NCBI RefSeq assembly: GCF_002113125.1
Contig: NZ_NEJP01000007.1
Location: 186,001-250,000 of the forward strand
Source of the DNA: Pseudomonas sp. B20(2017)
Lineage (GTDB): Bacteria; Pseudomonadota; Gammaproteobacteria; Pseudomonadales; Pseudomonadaceae
Direction: 5' to 3'
DNA length: 64,000 bases
Shown in pieces: positions 9,672-17,874 of this stretch. The translations under genes were made by a program, and so were the position numbers. Positions within the stretch are counted from its first letter, which is position 1; every line of letters starts with the position of its first letter. The notes beneath the pieces were generated by a model. That model was not told the origin of the DNA. It saw only the letters and a list, made by a program, of their open reading frames with translations, and did not search any database.

Positions 9672-10283
9672 TCAATGTTCATCGTTATACACAAACTTCG
9701 GCATTTCCCAGTGAAAACGGATCGCCAGCAGACGCAAAAGGAAACCACCGAACAGCGTGATCAGTATCGCCTGCTCACTCGGCACGTTCAGGAACAGACA
9801 GAGCATGTAGCACCACGCGGCAGCGAACGAGACGCTGGCGTACAGCTCACGGCGGAAGATCAGCGGGATGTCGTTGCAGAAGATGTCACGCAGGATGCCG
9901 CCGAATACCCCGGTGATCACGCCGCTGACCGAGGCCACCAGCATGCCGTGGCCCATTTCCAGGGCGGTCATGCAGCCGATCAGGGTGAATGCCACCAGAC
10001 CGACCGCATCGAGCACCAGAAACAGCGAACGCAGGTGACGCATCCAGCGTGCGGTGAACACGGTAATCATCGCCGCAACCGTCGTCAGCACCAGATATTC
10101 CGGATGTTTGACCCAGGTCAGCGGGTAATGCCCGAGCAGCACGTCGCGCACCGAACCGCCACCCAAGGCCGTGACGCAGGCGATCAGCACCACGCCGAAC
10201 CAGTCCATGCCGCGACGGCCCGCAGACAGCGCGCCGGTCATGGCTTCGGCAGTAATGGCAACGAGGTAGAGCATCAGCAACAT
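9672..10283 (-). CDS. Trimeric intracellular cation channel family protein (UPF0126)
   Basis: This 203-aa inner-membrane protein has about seven hydrophobic helices. It carries the family's two internal repeats, each marked by a glycine kink and Arg-Asp: TALGGGSVRDVLLG near residue 45 and GVFGGILRDIF near residue 130. Prokaryotic members form homotrimeric monovalent cation channels; the physiological role in Pseudomonas is unsettled. The length fits the family (about 200 aa). The ATG at 10283 follows AGGATC. It lies downstream of orn on the same strand, with a hairpin between them. Confidence 0.88.
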   Translation of the reverse strand: MLLMLYLVAITAEAMTGALSAGRRGMDWFGVVLIACVTALGGGSVRDVLLGHYPLTWVKHPEYLVLTTVAAMITVFTARWMRHLRSLFLVLDAVGLVAFTLIGCMTALEMGHGMLVASVSGVITGVFGGILRDIFCNDIPLIFRRELYASVSFAAAWCYMLCLFLNVPSEQAILITLFGGFLLRLLAIRFHWEMPKFVYNDEH

Positions 10284-10323
10284 GGTGGCGATCCTGGCAG
10301 GAAGGCGCGCAGTCTACTCACTT

Positions 10324-10354
10324 CGCCGAGGCACCAAAAGAGGGCGCCTCGGCG
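10324..10354 (-). terminator. GC-rich hairpin between orn and the TRIC gene
   Basis: CGCCGAGGCACC (10324-10335) faces GGCGCCTCGGCG (10343-10354), giving a near-perfect 12-base stem with one mismatch just after the orn stop. There is no strong T run, so termination may be partial. Confidence 0.4.
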
Positions 10355-10366
10355 TGGGTGCCGATC

Positions 10367-10909
10367 TCAGAACTTGATGAAATGCTTGCGGTAGTGCTGC
10401 AGTTCCGCGATGGATTCGCGGATGTCGTCCAGCGCCAGGTGAGTGCTGCCTTTCTTGAAGCTGTCCCGCACGTCCGGCGCCCAGCGCGCGGCCAGTTCCT
10501 TGAGCGTGGAGACGTCGAGGTTGCGGTAGTGGAAGTAGCTTTCCAGCGACTTCATGTGGGTATAAAGGAAGCGGCGATCCTGGCAGATGCTGTTGCCACA
10601 GATCGGCGACTTGCCCTTCGGCACCCACTTTTCAAGGAAGGCGATGGTTTCGGCTTCAGCCTCGGCCATGCTTACGCGGCTGTCGCGCACGCGCTGGGTC
10701 AGGCCGGAGTTGCCGTGAGTGCGAGTGTTCCACTCGTCCATGCGGGCGAGGACTTCGTCGCTGTGGTGAATGGCGATCACCGGGCCTTCGGCCAAGGTGT
10801 TCAGGTCACTGTCGGTGACGATGGTGGCCATTTCGATGATGACGTCGTTTTCCGGATCCAGACCGGTCATTTCGAGGTCGATCCAGATCAGATTCTGCGG
10901 GTTTTGCAT
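10367..10909 (-). CDS. orn: Oligoribonuclease
   Basis: Orn is the 3'-5' exoribonuclease that degrades very short RNAs. In Pseudomonas it also degrades pGpG and so completes c-di-GMP turnover. The 180-aa product has the DEDDh layout: IDLEMTGLD (Asp and Glu) at the N-terminus, NSICQDRRF in the middle, and HLALDDI with the catalytic His and last Asp near the C-terminus. I chose the ATG at 10909, which has GGAGCC eight bases upstream and gives the standard [11 protein letters not shown] start; a longer in-frame start at 10927 adds six residues without a ribosome site. It is divergent from rsgA, as in PAO1. Confidence 0.97.
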   Translation of the reverse strand: MQNPQNLIWIDLEMTGLDPENDVIIEMATIVTDSDLNTLAEGPVIAIHHSDEVLARMDEWNTRTHGNSGLTQRVRDSRVSMAEAEAETIAFLEKWVPKGKSPICGNSICQDRRFLYTHMKSLESYFHYRNLDVSTLKELAARWAPDVRDSFKKGSTHLALDDIRESIAELQHYRKHFIKF

Positions 10910-11016
10910 ATTTCGGCTCCTGAGCAATGCTGCGCAGTTTAGCCTAGGCAGCCTGCCGGGCGTGCTAAACTCGCGGCCGTTTTACCTAATCGCTGCATTC
11001 TTCAGACGGAACACCC

Positions 11017-12048
11017 ATGGCCAAACGCCAACTCAATCGTCGTCAAAACTGGCGCATCGAAAAGATTCAGGGCGAGCGCGCCGCCCGCGCCGCCAAACGC
11101 GAGTCCTCGGCTGTCGAGGCGCTCGAAGGCGGCGATCTGGGCCCCGAACAGCACGGCCTGGTGATCGCCCACTTCGGTGTGCAGGTCGAGGTCGAGGCCG
11201 TCGACGGCGAGCTGGCCGGCCAGGTTTTCCGCTGCCACTTGCGGGCCAACCTGCCCGCGCTGGTGACGGGCGACCAGGTGGTCTGGCGCGCCGGCAACCA
11301 GGGCATCGGCGTGATCGTCGCGCAACTGCCGCGCACCACCGAGCTGTGCCGTCCGGACAGCCGTGGCCAGCTCAAACCGGTGGCCGCCAACGTCGACATG
11401 ATCGTCATTGTCTTCGCCCCGCTGCCCGAGCCCCATGCGAACCTGATCGACCGCTATCTGGTCGCCGCAGAGCACGCGGGCATCCGCCCGTTGCTGCTGT
11501 TGAACAAATTCGACCTGATCGACGAGCAGAACGCCCCGGCGCTCAATGCTTTGCTCGCGGTCTATCGCACGTTGGGTTATCCGGTGCTGGAAGTCTCGGC
11601 GCACCACGGCAACGGCATGGAGCAATTGCAGAAACAGCTCGACGGACGCATCAGCGTGTTCGTCGGCCAGTCAGGTGTGGGCAAATCGTCGCTGGTCAAC
11701 AGCCTGTTGCCGGACGTCGAAACACGCGTCGGCCCGTTGTCCGAGCTGTCGGGTCAGGGCACGCACACCACGACCACCGCACGCCTGTTCCACTTCCCCG
11801 GCGGCGGCGAACTGATCGACTCCCCGGGCATCCGTGAATTCGGCCTCGGCCACGTCAGCCGCGCCGACGTCGAAGCCGGCTTCATCGAGTTCAACGACCT
11901 GCTCGGCACCTGCCGCTTCCGCGACTGCAAGCACGATCGCGAACCGGGATGCGCACTGCTCAAGGCCCTGGAAGACGGCCGCGTGCAGCAGCAGCGAATG
12001 AACAGCTACCGCTCGATCATCGCCAGTTTGCCGGAAAACGGCTACTAA
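11017..12048 (+). CDS. rsgA: Ribosome small-subunit GTPase RsgA
   Basis: RsgA is a circularly permuted GTPase that checks late 30S subunit maturation. The 343-aa product has a basic N-terminal tail, an OB-fold at about residues 45-115, and the GTPase domain with LLNKFDLID (G4) before the P-loop GQSGVGKSS at residues 217-225, which is the permuted order expected. DSPG (G3) follows. The C-terminal zinc site is visible as Cys299, Cys304, His306 and Cys312. The gene is divergent from orn. In PAO1 the next gene is motB; here a three-gene TIR/caspase cassette intervenes. Confidence 0.97.
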   Translation: MAKRQLNRRQNWRIEKIQGERAARAAKRESSAVEALEGGDLGPEQHGLVIAHFGVQVEVEAVDGELAGQVFRCHLRANLPALVTGDQVVWRAGNQGIGVIVAQLPRTTELCRPDSRGQLKPVAANVDMIVIVFAPLPEPHANLIDRYLVAAEHAGIRPLLLLNKFDLIDEQNAPALNALLAVYRTLGYPVLEVSAHHGNGMEQLQKQLDGRISVFVGQSGVGKSSLVNSLLPDVETRVGPLSELSGQGTHTTTTARLFHFPGGGELIDSPGIREFGLGHVSRADVEAGFIEFNDLLGTCRFRDCKHDREPGCALLKALEDGRVQQQRMNSYRSIIASLPENGY

Positions 12049-12058
12049 ACAGCCCTGT

Positions 12059-12084
12059 CGGCGGCCCTTCCCCAAGGGCTGCCG
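12059..12084 (+). terminator. Hairpin after rsgA
   Basis: CGGCGGCCCTT (12059-12069) pairs with AAGGGCTGCCG (12074-12084) around a four-C loop with one G-T type mismatch. No T run follows, so it may only weaken read-through from rsgA into the TIR-caspase genes. Confidence 0.45.
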
Positions 12085-12189
12085 GTTGTCGGAACCTGCC
12101 GGCGTTCCCACCCTCTCCTTAAACACAAGCCCTTTCTGTAAGCCTGATTACTTCAGTTTGCAGGACATTTCTCTTTTCCCGCCCAGACC

Positions 12190-12217
12190 TTGTAGCGCCC
12201 TTCCAGAGGCCTAAATT
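12190..12217 (+). promoter_or_regulatory. Possible promoter of the TIR-caspase cassette
   Basis: TTGTAG (12190-12195) and TAAATT (12212-12217) are spaced 16 bases apart, about 40 bases before the first TIR start codon. The matches to the sigma-70 consensus are partial (3/6 and 4/6), so this is only the best candidate in a 209-base gap. Confidence 0.3.
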
Positions 12218-12257
12218 GGGTTCTTCCTTCGCACCTATGCGATCTCCGAGGAACCCC

Positions 12258-12665
12258 ATGCAGACCTATCATTTGTTCATCAGTCACTCGTGGAATCATC
12301 CGCACGCCCACGACAATCTGGTGCGCCTGCTCGGCGCTCAACCCGACTTCTGCTTCAAGAACTTTTCCGTGCCACCGCACAATCCGATCATGGGTGCACG
12401 CACCGACAAGCAGCTTGAAGAGGCGATCGAAAACAAGATCCGGCCGTGCTCGGCGGTATTGTTCATGGCCGGCATGTATTCGACCTACAGCAAGTGGATC
12501 AACAAGGAAATCGAGATCGCCAGACGCATGGGCAAGGTGATCATCGCGATCAAACCGTTCGGTGCCGAACGGATTTCCACCGTTGTACGCAATGCCGCAC
12601 ATGCCGAGTGTGCGTGGAACACCCAGAGCATCATCAAGGCCATCCGCCTGCACACGGCGGTGTAA
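12258..12665 (+). CDS. ThsB-like TIR protein (DUF1863 type)
   Basis: The 135-aa product matches the TIR-like fold of the DUF1863/ThsB kind: it opens with YHLFISHSW, has FKNFSVPPHNP near residue 33, a hydrophobic strand AVLFMAGMY at 66-74, and YSKWINKEIEIA at 77-88. Trp80 and Glu84 form the WxxxE pattern seen around TIR catalytic glutamates. ThsB proteins sense phage and turn NAD+ into cyclic ADP-ribose-type signals. I chose ATG 12258, which has GAGGAA just upstream; an upstream ATG at 12216 lacks a ribosome site and would add 14 poorly conserved-looking residues. The caspase gene starts three bases after the stop, so the two are surely co-transcribed. Base composition is like the core neighbours. 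Confidence 0.85.
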   Translation: MQTYHLFISHSWNHPHAHDNLVRLLGAQPDFCFKNFSVPPHNPIMGARTDKQLEEAIENKIRPCSAVLFMAGMYSTYSKWINKEIEIARRMGKVIIAIKPFGAERISTVVRNAAHAECAWNTQSIIKAIRLHTAV

Positions 12666-12667
12666 CC

Positions 12668-13627
12668 ATGCGCAAGGGACTGTTTATCGGCATCAACCAC
12701 TACCACCATGTCGCCCCTCTGAGCGGCTGTAACAACGATGCCATGGCCATGGCATCGGTACTGGAGCGCCACGCCAACGGGCGGCCGAACTTCAGCAGCA
12801 AGGTACTGACTTCAGCCGAGGAGAAACTGACACTCGACACGATGAAGCAACAGATCCGGGAGCTGTTTTCCGGCGACTGCGATGTGGCGCTGTTGTACTT
12901 CGCAGGCCATGGCCAGTTCGACATCAGCATCGACGAAGGACTGCTGATTCCTCAGGACTTCCGGCACGGCGGCGAAGGCATTCGCATCAGCGACATTCTG
13001 ACGTGGGCCGATCAGGCACCGCACATCAAGAACAAGATCATCATCCTGGATTGCTGCCAGGCCGGCGCAGCAGGTGCCATGCGCAGTCTGCGCGGTGGCA
13101 GCAGCGTGATCGGCGAAGGCATGACCATCCTGACGGCCTGCAAGAAAGAACAATCGGCGCTGGAAAGCCGTGGCCACGGGGTGTTCACCGATCTGCTGTT
13201 GCAAGCCCTGCACGGCGGCGCAGCCAATGTATTGGGCAAGGTCACGCCGGGCAGTGTGTATTCGTTTGTCGACAATGCGCTGGGGGTATGGGAACAGCGG
13301 CCGGTGTTCAAGACCAACGTGTCGCAATTCGTACCGCTGCGCGAAGTCGCGCCGCTGATTGCCGAAGAAACACTGCGCAAGCTCAAGGACTGGTTTCCCG
13401 AGCCGAGCTTCGTCTTCCGGCTCGATCCCAGCTACGAACCCACCGAAGCGGCATTCGATCCCGATCACGGCGATGTCTTCAAACAGTTGCAGATGTGCAA
13501 CCGCCACAGCCTGATCGAACCGGTCGACGCCGAGCACATGTACTACGCCGCCCTCCACTCCACCGGCTGCCGCCTCACTGCACTCGGCGCCTATTATCGA
13601 GAGCTAGCGCTCAAAGGACATTTCTGA
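12668..13627 (+). CDS. Caspase-family (C14) protease, probable TIR-activated effector
   Basis: The 319-aa product begins with the typical caspase-like opening KGLFIGINHYHH and GCNNDA. The catalytic pair is intact: His81 in LYFAGHGQ and Cys130 in ILDCCQAG, the spacing and motifs of bacterial C14/metacaspase-like enzymes. The peptidase part ends near residue 230. A separate C-terminal part (about 245-319) has CNRHSLIEP, MYYAALHSTGCRLTALG and no family I can name; it may sense the TIR product. There is no signal peptide, so it should act in the cytosol. ATG 12668 follows the TIR stop by two bases, and the TGA overlaps the next ATG (TGATG). In the reported TIR-caspase (type IV Thoeris) systems the protease is switched on by a TIR-made cyclic nucleotide and degrades host proteins. 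The same function here is inferred. Confidence 0.85.
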   Translation: MRKGLFIGINHYHHVAPLSGCNNDAMAMASVLERHANGRPNFSSKVLTSAEEKLTLDTMKQQIRELFSGDCDVALLYFAGHGQFDISIDEGLLIPQDFRHGGEGIRISDILTWADQAPHIKNKIIILDCCQAGAAGAMRSLRGGSSVIGEGMTILTACKKEQSALESRGHGVFTDLLLQALHGGAANVLGKVTPGSVYSFVDNALGVWEQRPVFKTNVSQFVPLREVAPLIAEETLRKLKDWFPEPSFVFRLDPSYEPTEAAFDPDHGDVFKQLQMCNRHSLIEPVDAEHMYYAALHSTGCRLTALGAYYRELALKGHF

Positions 13628-14118
13628 TGCCCGTATTCATCAGCTACCGCCACGGCGATCGCGCTCAGGCGATTGCCATCAACAGCCGCCTGGTTCAGGC
13701 CAATATCAAGACCTACCTTGATGTGCTGGATCCTGAATCCCAGACCACCGACGACATCACGGGTGTCATCACCCGTAACATCACCGAGTGCAGCCACCTG
13801 CTGGCCGTGGTGTCGGAAAAGACCGCACTGTCGTGGTGGGTGCCGTTCGAAATCGGCGAGGCGACCATCAGCCACCGACGAATCTGCTCGTTCAGAACCG
13901 GGCCGGCGGAGCTTCCGCACTACCTGGACAAATGGCCGAAGCTGAGCACCGATCGGGATCTGGACTTCTTCATCGATGCTTACCGCACCGAAGGAAACGT
14001 CAAGCGCTCCATGACCCTGGATTCGGTCACGGCAAATCAGTCAACGCGAACCGCCAATCGACACAACGCCGAAGTGTTTCATGACGCGCTGAAAAACCGT
14101 ATTCGACGCGGGTTTTAA
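13627..14118 (+). CDS. Second TIR-domain protein
   Basis: The 163-aa product is a conventional TIR domain, unlike the first TIR gene of the cassette. It has PVFISYRHGD at the start, TYLDVLD at residues 29-35, HLLAVVSEKTALSWWVPFEIGEA at about 57-79, with Trp71 and Glu75 in WxxxE spacing; Glu75 is the likely catalytic residue. The last 40 residues are polar and helical-looking. TIR proteins of this kind either make NAD-derived signals or destroy NAD+. The ATG overlaps the caspase TGA, so translation is coupled. A strong terminator follows the stop by about 50 bases, closing a three-gene operon. It may be a second sensor, an alternative signal maker, or a second effector. Confidence 0.83.
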   Translation: MPVFISYRHGDRAQAIAINSRLVQANIKTYLDVLDPESQTTDDITGVITRNITECSHLLAVVSEKTALSWWVPFEIGEATISHRRICSFRTGPAELPHYLDKWPKLSTDRDLDFFIDAYRTEGNVKRSMTLDSVTANQSTRTANRHNAEVFHDALKNRIRRGF

Positions 14119-14169
14119 TCAGCCCGAGCGCCGCAGGGAATACGTCTGTGACCAGCCTTCCCGCCGGAC

Positions 14170-14204
14170 ACAAAAAAGCCGACATCGCTGTCGGCTTTTT
14201 TGTG
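14170..14204 (+). terminator. Bidirectional Rho-independent terminator
   Basis: AGCCGACA and TGTCGGCT form a perfect stem around TCGC, flanked by six A on the left and six T on the right (14172-14201). It serves both the TIR-caspase operon (plus) and motB (minus), whose stop lies just to the right. Confidence 0.9.
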
Positions 14205-14206
14205 GG

Positions 14207-15274
14207 TCACTGCTTCGGCGCGGGTGCCGGTGCAACAGGCGCCGGGGCTGGTGCCGCTGCGCCCGGCTCGGTCGGTTTCGGCAGCGGGTCGTCGAACAGG
14301 TTCAGCCGTTCGCGCAACTCGTGGGCCGGCACCGGTTGCTGATCCGCCGGCAAGGCGTTCGGGTCGACCGGTGTGGCCGGAGCCGCACCGTTCTGGCCTT
14401 GGTCTGCCGGTTTTGCGGCATCGGCACCTTGCGCACCTTCGATGGCCGCCTGGGCCTTCTTGGTCAGCACCACGATGTCGATGCGGCGGTTGACCGGGTT
14501 GAACGGGTTCTCCTTGTCGAACAGCGCTGACGAGGCGTAACCAACAACCCGCGCCACTTGAGCGTCCGGATAACTGCCCGCCACCAGTGCACGCCGAGCG
14601 GCGTTGGCACGGTTGGCCGAGAGCTCCCAGTTGCCGAAGTCGCCGTTGCCGACGTAAGGCTTGGCATCGGTGTGGCCGCTGATGCTGATCTTGTTCGGCA
14701 CCGCTTTGATGGTGTCGGCCATGGCCAGCAGGATGTCTTCGAAGTACGGCTTCAGGCGTGCAGAACCGGAGTCGAACATCGGACGGTTCTCGGCGTCCAT
14801 GATCTGGATGCGCAAGCCGTTCGGCGTGATCTCGAACAGGATCTGATCCTTGAATTTCTGCAGTTGCGGGTTCTCGTCGACCTTGTTCTGCAGTTCTTGC
14901 AGCAACAGTTCCAGACGTTCCTTCTCGACCTGCTCGGCCATGCCTTCAACCTGTTCGGTGTCGACCGTGACCTTGTCCGGCTGCGGCTGCGACTTCACTT
15001 CAGGGTTGAGGGTGTTTTCCGGCGCCAGGGTCGGCGTACCGCCCAGATCGATGATGTACGGCGTGCCGCTCTCGGAGAAACCGACCGGGTCCTTGAAGTA
15101 ACCGGCGATGGCGATCTTCTGTTCCGGGGTCGCGGTGGACAGCAGCCACAACACCAGGAAGAACGCCATCATCGCCGTCGCGAAGTCGGCGAAGGCGATC
15201 TTCCACGCCCCGCCGTGATGCCCGCCGGCAATGCGTTTGACGCGCTTGACGATTATTGGCTGGTTATTTTCCAT
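14207..15274 (-). CDS. motB: Flagellar stator protein MotB
   Basis: MotB anchors the flagellar stator to peptidoglycan and contributes the proton-carrying aspartate. The 355-aa product has one transmembrane helix (about 26-48) with the essential Asp30 in the FADFATAMMAFF segment. It then has a periplasmic plug and linker and an OmpA-like peptidoglycan-binding domain at about 150-280 (ISGHTDAKPY, NWELSANRANAARRAL). The C-terminal tail is long and rich in Pro and Ala. motA lies three bases upstream, so both are one transcript. Confidence 0.95.
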   Translation of the reverse strand: MENNQPIIVKRVKRIAGGHHGGAWKIAFADFATAMMAFFLVLWLLSTATPEQKIAIAGYFKDPVGFSESGTPYIIDLGGTPTLAPENTLNPEVKSQPQPDKVTVDTEQVEGMAEQVEKERLELLLQELQNKVDENPQLQKFKDQILFEITPNGLRIQIMDAENRPMFDSGSARLKPYFEDILLAMADTIKAVPNKISISGHTDAKPYVGNGDFGNWELSANRANAARRALVAGSYPDAQVARVVGYASSALFDKENPFNPVNRRIDIVVLTKKAQAAIEGAQGADAAKPADQGQNGAAPATPVDPNALPADQQPVPAHELRERLNLFDDPLPKPTEPGAAAPAPAPVAPAPAPKQ

Positions 15275-15277
15275 GAC

Positions 15278-16129
15278 TTAACGACCGCGAACGGCTTGTT
15301 CCAGCTCGGCAAAGCTTGGACGGTGAGCCGGGTACAGAACCTTGCGACCGAACTCGACAGCCAGCGACGGCGGCATGCCGGAAGCCGAAGCCACCAGCGA
15401 GGCCTTGATGGCTTCGTAGACGTTCAGCTCTTCCTTGGCATCGTGCGCCAGGGAGTGCGCCAGCGGGCCGAAGAAACCGTATGCCGCGAGAATACCGAAG
15501 AAGGTACCTACCAGTGCCGCACCCACGTGCAGGCCGATGGACTTCTGATCACCGTCACCCAGCGAAGCCATGGTCACCACGATACCCAGTACCGCCGCGA
15601 CGATACCGAAGCCGGGCATGCCGTCGGCAATGCCGTTGACGGCGTGCGAAGGATGTTCCAGTTCTTCCTTCAGGCTGTACAGCTCCATGTCGAACAGGCC
15701 TTCCAGCTCGTGGGGAGCCATGTTGCCGGACGACATGATGCGCAGGTAGTCACAGATGAACGCGGTCATGCGTTCGTCTTTCAGTACCGCCGGGTACTTG
15801 GCGAAGATCGGGCTCGCGGCGGCGTCTTCGATGTCGCCTTCGATGGCCATCATGCCTTCGCGGCGGCTCTTGTTGAGGATCTCGTAGATCAGGCCCAGCA
15901 CTTCCAGATAGAACGTGTGGCTGAAACGCGAACTGAACATGCTCAGGGATTTCTTGAGCACGTGCATCGTCATGTAGCCGGGGTTGGCCTGCAGGAATGC
16001 ACCGAGTGCAGCACCACCGATGATCATCACCTCGAAGGGCTGGATCAGGGCGGCAATCTTGCCGTGGGAGAGCACGTATCCGCCGAGCACGCTCGCGAAT
16101 ACGACGATGATGCCGATAATTTTAGCCAT
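15278..16129 (-). CDS. motA: Flagellar stator protein MotA
   Basis: MotA forms the ion channel with MotB and pushes on FliG. The 283-aa product has four hydrophobic helices, two at the N-terminus (IIGIIVVFASVLGG and the EVMIIGGAALGAFL segment) and two after the large cytoplasmic loop. The conserved DGMPGFGIVAAVLGIV segment holds the channel proline. The cytoplasmic loop has the charged residues that face FliG. It is the first gene of the motAB pair and opens at the ATG at 16129. Confidence 0.96.
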   Translation of the reverse strand: MAKIIGIIVVFASVLGGYVLSHGKIAALIQPFEVMIIGGAALGAFLQANPGYMTMHVLKKSLSMFSSRFSHTFYLEVLGLIYEILNKSRREGMMAIEGDIEDAAASPIFAKYPAVLKDERMTAFICDYLRIMSSGNMAPHELEGLFDMELYSLKEELEHPSHAVNGIADGMPGFGIVAAVLGIVVTMASLGDGDQKSIGLHVGAALVGTFFGILAAYGFFGPLAHSLAHDAKEELNVYEAIKASLVASASGMPPSLAVEFGRKVLYPAHRPSFAELEQAVRGR

Positions 16130-16296
16130 AGGTAGAAAGGTACTTGTTTAAGTCGGGTTCAAGGTCATATTCGGAAGTTAAAAAATCTCTTCTTCTACTT
16201 ATCGGCAAAACTGCGCCAGACTATAGCCAGTTCAGGCGAAAAGCCAATTTAGCCCATGCCGGGCGCGTCTACCGTCAGTGAAGATCTCGTCCAGAC

Positions 16297-17835
16297 ATGG
16301 CTAATGAAACGAACGTCCCACACATAAACCCGACCACACTCGATGGCTGGGTGAAGCTGCTCGACAGCGTTCGCCTGCCGGTGCCGCAAGATGCCCATGA
16401 CCGGGTCTGCCGGGCGATTCGCGATGACCGCAGCTCGCTGCGCGACATCGCCGACCTGATGCAGGACAGCCCGGCGCTGGCCCTGAGCATCATCCGCGAA
16501 GCCAACCGCCACACCCACGGCAACATGACCGCGCCGGCGGAAAACCTCGAAGTGGCGATCAATCGCCTCGGCCTTGCCCGCACTGAAGAGCTGCTCGCTC
16601 GCCTGCCTGCTGAACCCGCCGCACAAATCCCCCAGGCCCTGCGCCAGTTGCAGATGATCAGCCAGCACGCCACGCAACAGGCCAACGGTTTTTTCGCCAG
16701 CCGCCTCGCGCGTCTGTGGCAGGACATTCATTGGGGCAGCCTGCTGTTTCTGTCGCCGCTATGGCCGTTGGCGCTGACCTTTCCCAAACTGCTTGAAGAG
16801 TGGGAAGTGCGGGTTATCCACAAGGGCGAATCGGCCCGTGCAGTAGAGAAGCAATTGTTCGGTGTGCGCCTGCTGAAAATCGGCGAAGCGCTGGTGGAAG
16901 CCTGGCGTCTGCCGATCTGGGTGCAACAAGGTTACCGGCTGCTGCTGACCGAGCAGCGCGAACTGGTCAAAGTCCTGCGCATTGCCCGCGACGTCGATCA
17001 TCCGCTGCGCCAGCAAAATCGCCTCGATGACGACCCGACCCTGCGCCGCTGGCTCAATCAGCCGGCCAACACCGTGTTGCTCGCCAACGGCCTGGCCCTC
17101 TCGGCGCAACAGGCCTGGGACAGTCCGCACAGCGAGCGCTGGCAATACCTGACCAGCCTCTACCTGCAAATCTCGATGGACGAGGTGCAACAGCAGTTGC
17201 ACCAACAGGCTGCCGTCAGCGCTCGCCATCATTCCATGCCGGACCTTTGGCACCCGGCGGTTTCGCTGCTGTGGCCTTGGGGCACCCGTCGTCTGCCCGC
17301 TGGAATGCTCCCGGCTGCGGCGCCGTCCGCTGAAGACCTGACCCAGTGGCGCCGCCAATGCGCGGAGCTGCTGGCCGTGCCAAGCCGCTTCACCAACGCC
17401 ATGAGCCTGACCGTCGCCGCCCGCGATGCGATGGTCGCCAGCGGCATGCGTCGGGTGATGATCCTGATGGCCGACCGCAGCCACGCCAATCTGCGCGTCC
17501 ATCAAACCTCGGGGTTGCCGAAGGAAGCCGCTGCGCTCAACTTCGTCGTCAGCCAGAGTTCGGTGCTGCAACGCTTGCTCGCGCAGCAAGCGCAAGTGCG
17601 GATCACCCCGGACAACAACGCCCAGTTTTCCGCCCTGCTGCCGCCCTCGCTGCGCGCCCTGTTCCGTGGCGAACATCTATTCCTGCGCTCGTTGGTGAAC
17701 AACGGTCGGGTGATCATGATCGTGGTCGCCGACCAGGGTGGCGGGCCGTTCGCCGACATCACCGTGCAGGCCTTCGGCAAAACCGCGCAGTGCATCGAGA
17801 AAGCCCTGCACAGTTTTAGCCAGCGCGGCCGATGA
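16297..17835 (+). CDS. HDOD-domain signalling protein
   Basis: HDOD proteins are HD-related domains without hydrolase function, used in signalling. The 512-aa product has its HDOD domain at about residues 15-220 (RLPVPQDAHDRVCRAI, LMQDSPALALSIIREANR, AINRLGLART). A C-terminal region (about 350-505) looks GAF-like (RVMILMADRSHANLRV, NGRVIMIVVADQGG). No HD catalytic pair or GGDEF/EAL domain was seen. It is divergent from motA and followed by rhdA after 39 bases. A link to motility or c-di-GMP is plausible from the neighbours but unproven. Confidence 0.85.
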   Translation: MANETNVPHINPTTLDGWVKLLDSVRLPVPQDAHDRVCRAIRDDRSSLRDIADLMQDSPALALSIIREANRHTHGNMTAPAENLEVAINRLGLARTEELLARLPAEPAAQIPQALRQLQMISQHATQQANGFFASRLARLWQDIHWGSLLFLSPLWPLALTFPKLLEEWEVRVIHKGESARAVEKQLFGVRLLKIGEALVEAWRLPIWVQQGYRLLLTEQRELVKVLRIARDVDHPLRQQNRLDDDPTLRRWLNQPANTVLLANGLALSAQQAWDSPHSERWQYLTSLYLQISMDEVQQQLHQQAAVSARHHSMPDLWHPAVSLLWPWGTRRLPAGMLPAAAPSAEDLTQWRRQCAELLAVPSRFTNAMSLTVAARDAMVASGMRRVMILMADRSHANLRVHQTSGLPKEAAALNFVVSQSSVLQRLLAQQAQVRITPDNNAQFSALLPPSLRALFRGEHLFLRSLVNNGRVIMIVVADQGGGPFADITVQAFGKTAQCIEKALHSFSQRGR

Positions 17836-17874
17836 CAGCTACAATCCTTCCCCTTTGTGCTCTGGAGACCTCAC

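Noticed and set aside
12446..12667. In-frame upstream extension of the caspase gene
   Set aside because: The added part overlaps the ThsB-like TIR gene in another frame and is Arg/Gln-rich noise; the ATG at 12668 gives the proper caspase opening.
12258..14118. Classic type I or II Thoeris
   Set aside because: No ThsA with SIR2/SLOG domains and no Macro-domain effector is present; the effector is a caspase-like protease.
14558..16135. Open frame opposite motB and motA (about 525 codons)
   Set aside because: It spans two known genes on the other strand and has no ribosome site or domain.
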